Assembly: GCF_963662255.1 (NCBI RefSeq)
Contig: NC_085047.1
Coordinates: forward strand, 113,308,214 to 113,372,213
Direction of reading: 5' to 3'
DNA from: Cinclus cinclus
Lineage: Eukaryota > Chordata > Aves > Passeriformes > Cinclidae
DNA length: 64,000 nucleotides
Part shown: piece by piece, positions 58,701 to 64,000 of the stretch
Numbering within the stretch: position 1 is the stretch's first letter
Layout of the letters: each line of letters begins with the position of its first letter
Notes under the pieces: generated by a model
What the model saw: the letters and a program-made list of their open reading frames with translations, nothing else
Databases searched by the model: none
What the model was told of the DNA's origin: nothing
Made by a program: the position numbers and the translations under genes

Positions 58701-58939
58701 TACCCCCACCCCCACCCCTCCCTAAAATCCAGCCTTTGGAGCCCGACAGCCCCACGGGCTTGCCGGAGAGCTCCAGTACTACTGAGAAGCTGTTCGTGCC
58801 GCAGGAGTCGGACACGCTCTTCTACCACGCCCCGCCGCTCTCAGCAATCACCTTCAAGAGACAATACATGTGCAAACTCTGCCATAGGACTTTCAAGACG
58901 GCTTTCAGTCTCTGGAGCCATGAACAGACACACAATTAG
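55763..58939 (+). CDS. ZBTB21: ZBTB21 (ZNF295), BTB and C2H2 zinc-finger transcriptional repressor
   Basis: A single-exon CDS of 1058 aa; the human protein is about 1066. It starts MEGLLHYINPAHAISLLSTL, with A at -3 and G at +4, 13 nt after the acceptor TTCTTTTTCAG. The frame is open further upstream, but that is intron. The BTB/POZ domain (about residues 20-130) contains LCDVVLIVGDQKFRAHKNVL and mediates dimerisation and corepressor binding. A long serine-rich linker follows. Nine zinc fingers lie at about 540, 569, 664, 716, 742, 769, 903, 931 and 1034; the 4th, 5th and 7th end in cysteine (C2HC). IKTE (about 430) and IKEE (about 872) are SUMO-type motifs. A proline run sits near 975-990. 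It acts in the nucleus as a repressor and is known to interact with ZBTB14. No frameshift is present. Confidence 0.98.
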   Translation: MEGLLHYINPAHAISLLSTLNEERLKGQLCDVVLIVGDQKFRAHKNVLAASSEYFQTLFTNKENESQSVFQLDFCEPDAFDNVLNYIYSSSLFIEKGSLAAVQELGYSLGISFLTNIVSKNPQAPFPSCPIKKVLYQDEDESSSQKRSVIVCQNRIEAQVKSVNQTQHDLSHTPKPSPSVSVKASSRPQVTKPTETLHNLSLTERRWLKEGPVSYTKVHETCATVEDQSRGALVKRNMVLPQISLSEKEMAGGDPGSSAQLLRGKVAEVSLKRPRPPVLSLRGAAESTFLLREAGKGNGQGEDRNLLYYSKLGLVIPSSGSGPENQSIDRSGPLVKSLLRRSLSMDSQVPIYSPSVDLKPAQVSSCSSPGTSDSQKTFNVASQKSSSKELSEKCASDEKPQVVHPHRLRSFSASQSTDREVASPLSEVRIKTEPSSPLSDPAEIIRVTVGDASALANKDFAFKTEDDHKEPSRLPAKRRFQDDRRLPFKRLKADEQGSPGSEENFEEGSSPTHLDADFPDSDVSKDEYSEMEEARPNKKFKCKHCLKIFRSTAGLHRHVNMYHNPEKPYACDICHKRFHTNFKVWTHCQTQHGIVKNPSPASSSHALLDEKFQRKLIDIVREREIKKALIVKLRRGKQSFQGQSASQAQQVIKRNLRSRTKGAYICTYCGKAYRFLSQFKQHIKMHPGEKPLGVNKAPKQKDHINIENPVENKEVYQCRLCNAKLSSLIEQGNHERLCRNATVCPYCSLRFSSPELKHEHESKCEYKKLTCLECMRTFKSSFSIWRHQVEVHNQNTMAPSENFSLPLMDHNGEITSSSRLPPQSESNKMNNFVAAKEDGVFSDSSEQINFDSEDSSCLPEDLSVSKQFKIQIKEEPADDMEDEVTETSREPKDVVSKKDPSLWPCEKCGKIFTLRKQLERHQELLCSVKPFICHVCNKAFRTNFRLWSHFQSHMSQAAEESTNKEPEICPPANSPSPPPLPPPPPLPKIQPLEPDSPTGLPESSSTTEKLFVPQESDTLFYHAPPLSAITFKRQYMCKLCHRTFKTAFSLWSHEQTHN

Positions 58940-59247
58940 CTTTAACAGAACCCTTGCAGAGCTGGTTTGGGGAGGGGGGGGCTGTGTTCAGGATCTCAGA
59001 GGCCTGCCACGTAGACCAGAAGTTTAGGAGGATTGAAATGAGGATGATGGAAAATCTGGAATTTGTGATGCTGCTCAGATTTGGAGAGTAGGGAAAAGTA
59101 TAACTTGGTTAGTAGGTAGAAAGCAGAGTAATTTAAAATACTGTGGTCTGGGATCTAATAGTAACAGAATAAATTTTTATTTCATTTGACACTGAAATAC
59201 AATTGCATCTGGATTGTATGCATGGATCTTCATCCCGTGATGTTGGT

Positions 59248-59268
59248 GTGTGTGTGTGTGTGTGTGTA
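59248..59268 (+). repeat. (GT)n microsatellite in 3'UTR
   Basis: About ten GT units, followed by an ATTATATATAAAG stretch, in the proximal ZBTB21 3'UTR. Confidence 0.95.
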
Positions 59269-62200
59269 TTATATATAAAGTTATATATTAAACGAAAGAG
59301 AAACAACAATTTGGATTCTAACTGTGAGCTTATAGTAGGGAAATACTGCAACCAACGTCATAATTTGTTTTTCAAAAAGAAACCAACACACACAAGCTCC
59401 ATGTGAGTGGTTGCCATGCACTGGCAGTTTGCAAGGAAGTGAATGGAGTGTCTTGCTGTATTGACTTAGGTCTTAGAAACCTTTAGCAATAACAAATAAA
59501 CCTCAAGTTTGAGTAATCCTGATGTTATTGGATACAAATGTTTTAAAATGCTATTTTAAGGGAACATAGAATTGTTTTGTTGTTGTATGGAACTTGTGCA
59601 AATTAAAATAGAATCTAAAGTCAGCAATATTATTACTAAGATTTTATATAAGAAGTAGCAGCAAGCCTGCTTTCAGCCATTTAATTATAACTTTCTAAGG
59701 AAAATTGAGAGAGGGGGTACTTTGCTTTATATAATGTCCCAAAGACTAATTTCCTATGGATACATGGGTAGCTGAAGTCATTGTGTAACAGCCATCATAA
59801 TGCAAATGGTACTGTTTGTAACATGAACTGAGGCTGAGTGGATGTCAGACAAGTTTCACAGTTTTGTTTCCACTATTTGTACAACTGTTTGTAATTTTAA
59901 CTACAAAGGAATGTATAACTACTAAATCAAGAGAGAGCTCGTTAAGGGACAGAAGATGAGTTGTATTTCTAAACACAAGTAGTAAGCTCAGCCATGAGTA
60001 CAAAGATGTGTTTCAACAAAACCTAAAAATGTAAATATTTATATAGACACCTGTATAAATGAGGAAGTATGTATTTGAAATTTGTGTTAAGCATACATAT
60101 CCAGCTCAAAGCAGAGGAGAAAATCACACTACAATCACTGCATTTTATGGATACAATGCATATAGAGTAATTCTTTCTGCTGCTTTCTATCATATGTGAC
60201 TGTGTTGCAATTTTCCAATTTGTTGAAAATTGTGGTAATAATGGGCTGCAGATATTCTGTGTGGTTCCATTACTTTACCTCAAATGGCAACTGGAGCATT
60301 TAGTATAAGTAGGATCACACGTATTTACTGGGAGCTGTAGTAAGGGTCCAATTTTTTCTGTAAGTCAAGGAAATAATTTACCCAGAAGTAGGAGGTGAAC
60401 CAACGGAGAGAAATTCTTCTGCTAGAATTTAAACTTAGTAGAGAGGTGGTGGGTTAGAGCAAACGTAAATGATGCAAACAGTGTTTATGATCCTGACCAA
60501 CTTTCCCCCTGCAGGGCTGGGAGAAGGGGGATGTAATCCCACAGAGCTGAGTCAGAGCCCAGTCTGTGTCCACTGAAACCAGCAGCAGTTTGGTCACCAG
60601 TTTCAGGGGGTGCAGGAGGGAGGCTTGAATTCCCTGTGTAACCGTGTGTGTAACTGTTTTTTCAGTATCCTAAGGTCAAAAGGTAGACTTGCAAGCTGAT
60701 GCTGAGATTCAGCAAAATCAAGCACAACTCCTGAGAATCTGAGGATGGGCACCCTTAGGCACACACCAGATTTTTCTCAGCGAAAGCCAAGTGTGCCACC
60801 AGGTTTCTTTCCCCCACAGATATTTAATTATTTTACCTGTAAGTGAAGTTTGAAAGAATTAGCTCAGGATAGACCCCTGATTTTTTTTCAGCTACCAAAA
60901 AAATTGCACTGTTGGTCTCAAGCCTCTTCTGCTTCCTTTTTACTACAATCTAAAACTGCTACTAGACACCTCTAAAAGTAACATGTTGTTCTTTTTTATC
61001 CTCTTTCAGGCAAACTGTGGCTGAGTATGATGAGGCTAATCTGCTTTAGTATCAGTTAAACTCTTTCAGTGGCATTGCAGTTAAAACAAGGTACTTGCTT
61101 AATAGTGACATTTCCAGTTACTTTTTTATTCCACCTAATAAGACTATAAATTTCTTTCTTACCAGAAACAATTTCAGAATAAAATGGTTATTGCACTTAA
61201 ACCTGGTTTTAAAAATCAGAAAAGCATAAAGCCTTGCTAAGTACCCTTTATATATATTTAAGAAATCTTTGTGTGTAAAATACGAACGTGTTTTTGTAGA
61301 GTATTTCCTAAGTTATCCCCAGTGATTCCTCTGCACAACAGCCTGAAAGTTGAGCTCCAGCCTTTTAAAATTCAGTGTGCTTTCTGAAGGAAGGTGGCAA
61401 CCAGCTCATCTGGGTCACTGCCATCTCACTTCCAGCTGGAATTCTGCTCTGTGCTATGATAAATTCTACACACTTTAAATCAAAACCTTGTGCAACATCT
61501 TTGAAGAAACCTTGACCTTTTTCCTAGTGTACTAGGTATTATAAAGAATCCATAAAATATTTTTGGTCTAAGTAGCCTCCTAAGTTTTTCTTCAGTTGCT
61601 TTGGTTTTGGGGGTGTTTTTAAAGTTTTGTTTTCCACTTTGAGCATGTTCTGTGTGATTTTTTTTTTTTTTTTTTTTTTTACATTTGGTTCCTGTTGTTT
61701 AGTAAAGGAATTCAGGATCTCTAAAATTTAAATATGAGATGTTTATATAGCAGTTCTGGTTTTCTATTAGCTTTTATACAGTACCTTAAAAAGCCCTTGA
61801 TAGAAGTGTTTATTTTGGAGGATACGGAATAAATATGCTTCCACTTATATAACTTTAATATATGTCTTAAAATTTAAATTATGGGAAAAAATGTTAGTTG
61901 CTTGTTTATAAATAAAGGTCTTTTGAAGAGTGTCTAGTTTGGCCACAGCCAAAATAAAAGGCAGATTTATTGATACAAAAGCCTGTCTTCATCATATTTT
62001 GTTTAATTTTATAGCTGTGTATTGAAGTGACATAAAGTTAGAGGTCTTGTTAAATATAAAAAAGTGTTTTGCTTTTTTTTCTAAAATTTGTGACAGAAAT
62101 GTGCAGATGTTTTAATATATAGATTAGAGTCTATAATTCTGTCCTTTTTTTGCTATTTTTATAACCTGTCAGATAAATCTCAGAGAACTATCCTGCTTCA

Positions 62201-62862
62201 GTGGGAGTGGAAACTAGTGTTGCATTTCAGGGGAGCAGTGTTGAGCCATGAAATGTATTTTGCTTTGGGACTTTTTTTTTTTTTTTCCTTTCAGGCACCG
62301 TGTTGGCAAAGCCTCTAAGCCTATCTTAAGTCCATTAAGATCAGTCTTACTTTTTTTTAAATTGCTCTGTGCAACTTCTTTGCTGAATTGGGACCATGAG
62401 CAACCTTGAAAGTGAGCAATGGCAGCAAAACACAGGAACCAGTAACAAAGCTGTCTCTAGTTTGGGGTTGTTTGGTAAAAAGAGTGAAACATGTCGTGGC
62501 AGGTGATGGAGGAGATAACCTGGTGAAGTGGGTGACCCCAGAGTTTGTTCTGGGCTGTTTCAAAAATAAGATTTTGCATTATCTGTGACCCCAGACAGCT
62601 CTGAAGAGGTTTGGCCTGTGTTTGCTGTTTAGGCAGGAACATCCAGGAGGTATTTTTGCCTGATGTTGTTTGTTTTCCCCCAAACGGGATATGTGGGTTT
62701 GCTCCAAAGCTCTACGTGTTCTCTGTTGCTGTTCCAAGCTTCCTGTGTTAAATTGATTCCTCCCATGGGATAAGGACAGACTATGCCTAATTTCTTGGCT
62801 CTAAGAGTGAGGGTGCAAATATCTGGCATGAGCCTGTAATCTGGCGTGTGCCTATACTGTTC

Positions 62863-62868
62863 AATAAA
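62863..62868 (+). terminator. ZBTB21: Candidate alternative polyadenylation signal
   Basis: AATAAA in the context TTCAATAAAATTGTTTACAT, followed by T-rich sequence. It could give a 3'UTR about 1.1 kb shorter. Confidence 0.4.
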
Positions 62869-63928
62869 ATTGTTTACATTTTCCTACCAGAAGATTTAGA
62901 TAAAAATCAAAACAAGCTTAGGGGGTTGTTTTTTGTTGGAGGTTTTTCTGTTTGTTTGTTTTGATTGGGGTTTTTTTAGTGTTGATGTTATTAAATCAGT
63001 GTTAAAATCTTTTTTTTTTTTTTCTGTTGTTGCTGAACACAGCCTGATAGTATTTTTAATGTTATTGATTCCTGTTTATTTAAAATGACTTGTGAAAAAC
63101 TGTACTGTAACTGCTCTATGAAAAGGGACACTATCAAGAGAAAGGCTGGATACAGAAAAATGGACATACCTATATTAGAAATACTTTATATTAATAAATA
63201 ATATTGAAGAATTTGAAAACAAATTGAGTCATAACACTTGAGCTGCTTGGCATGAAAATCCTATTATGGGCAGCCTCAATTGTTGTGAGGATGTCTGAAA
63301 AACGTAACTGAATTCTGTGGGTTGAGCTGATTTTTCATGTTGCTTTTCCTCTCACTATTCCAGAATAAAGGACTCGATCCTCTTTTTCCTTTTCCAGTCT
63401 CTCAGTGGTACATGTTACCTTTTAAAGACACAAGCTTCCCACTATTGCAGCAGCAGCTGTAATTCCAATATGTACAGAAAACCAGAACAAACCCTCTTTT
63501 GCAGTGTTAAGTGCAAAATACACATAAAGTACATCTTTTAAGGCTTATTCTTGACAGAGTCCCTTTCTAAGAAGCAGGAAAATGGGATCACTTTAAGTGC
63601 TTGGTTACAGGGGAATAGTTTCCTACTAGAAATTGGAATTATCCAATATATTTTCTAGAGAGTTTTCCGGTTAGTTACACAAAATCACTTGTCATTTTAA
63701 AGGATTATAGAGGTAAGACAAGCAACTCTGGGTTTATAATCCTGTATACCTTATACATTCTATATCTGTTCAATACACCAGGATGGGTTTTTACTTTTTT
63801 TAGGACTGAAACTAAATAGCTTAAGGCAACTTTTTCTTTAATGTAATGTAAATCCATTGCTGCTTTGTACAACTTTTTCTACTGTGTGTTTTCTTTACTT
63901 AGATCTTGACTAAGAAACGTTGACGTCC

Positions 63929-63934
63929 AATAAA
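63929..63934 (+). terminator. ZBTB21: Candidate distal polyadenylation signal
   Basis: AATAAA in CCAATAAACTTACACTTTG, followed within 30 nt by T/GT-rich TTTGTTTCTTTTGAG and then CTGTGTCTT, as expected for a CstF-binding region. It is the last such signal in the window. Confidence 0.6.
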
Positions 63935-64000
63935 CTTACACTTTGTTTCTTTTGAGTCACTGTGTCTTCCACTGGAATCTCTTGGCAGAGGGTGGTGTTA

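Larger units (their letters stand above)
58940..63955 (+). other. ZBTB21: ZBTB21 3'UTR (end inferred)
   Basis: About 5 kb of AT-rich sequence with no recognisable transposon, in contrast to the rest of the window. It contains a (GT)n run (59248-59268), a Pumilio-type TGTAAATA (60030-60037), a 26-nt T run (61657-61682) and AATAAA at 61828, 61911, 62863, 63364 and 63929. The last signal is followed by T/GT-rich sequence and is the preferred distal end. Alternative polyadenylation is likely. Confidence 0.65.

Noticed and set aside
1..64000. CRISPR arrays, bacterial operons, tRNA or rRNA genes
   Set aside because: None seen; the sequence is clearly vertebrate nuclear DNA with introns, CR1 elements and a CpG island.

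Overview
The window is avian nuclear DNA, most likely from a songbird. The evidence is many 5'-truncated CR1 LINE 3' ends in both orientations, LTR pieces that I recognise from memory as passerine endogenous-retrovirus LTRs, a compact CpG island, and two orthologues of neighbouring vertebrate genes (human 21q22.3). UMODL1 (uromodulin-like 1) lies on the minus strand and ZBTB21 (ZNF295) on the plus strand. They are head to head, with about 23.7 kb between the UMODL1 start codon and the ZBTB21 first exon. No database search was run; gene names rest on reading the translated sequence against remembered family architecture.

Layout. Positions 1-20723 hold the 5' part of UMODL1 on the minus strand. 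I place eight exons by joining open frames at AG/GT boundaries with consistent phases: signal peptide (20636-20723), EMI (15893-16114), WAP (9376-9537), a two-exon SEA-like region (8867-8973 and 7438-7630), a four-cysteine EGF-like exon (5867-6007), fibronectin III (3379-3654) and the first half of a SEA domain (1832-1944). The exons total 1302 nt, exactly 434 codons, with no stop. The rest of the gene, including the expected ZP domain, lies beyond the left edge.

Positions 20724-44050 are intergenic. They hold a 475-bp purine-rich satellite (21774-22250), CR1 fragments, and a cluster at 24366-26371 in which CR1 is interrupted by one LTR-like repeat and followed by another. The rest looks like AT-rich single-copy DNA with no supportable gene.

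Positions 44060-45260 are the ZBTB21 CpG-island promoter, with a CCAAT box, an E-box, a perfect CRE and a noncoding first exon ending at a GTGAGT donor. Intron 1 (44488-55749) carries two nearly identical CR1 copies, a third CR1, and complementary GGAT/ATCC microsatellites near its two ends. The ZBTB21 protein is encoded entirely in one exon (CDS 55763-58939, 1058 aa): an N-terminal BTB domain, a long linker and nine zinc fingers. A roughly 5-kb 3'UTR without visible transposons follows, with several AATAAA signals, the last at 63929.

The two genes are neighbours by ancestral synteny and not by shared function: UMODL1 is a secreted or membrane extracellular-matrix-type protein, ZBTB21 a nuclear transcriptional repressor. 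I see no sign of a novel multi-gene system. The most interesting signals are the complementary microsatellites in ZBTB21 intron 1, a possible uORF in exon 1, an EGF-like exon lacking its last two cysteines, and paired LTR-like repeats with A-rich tails.
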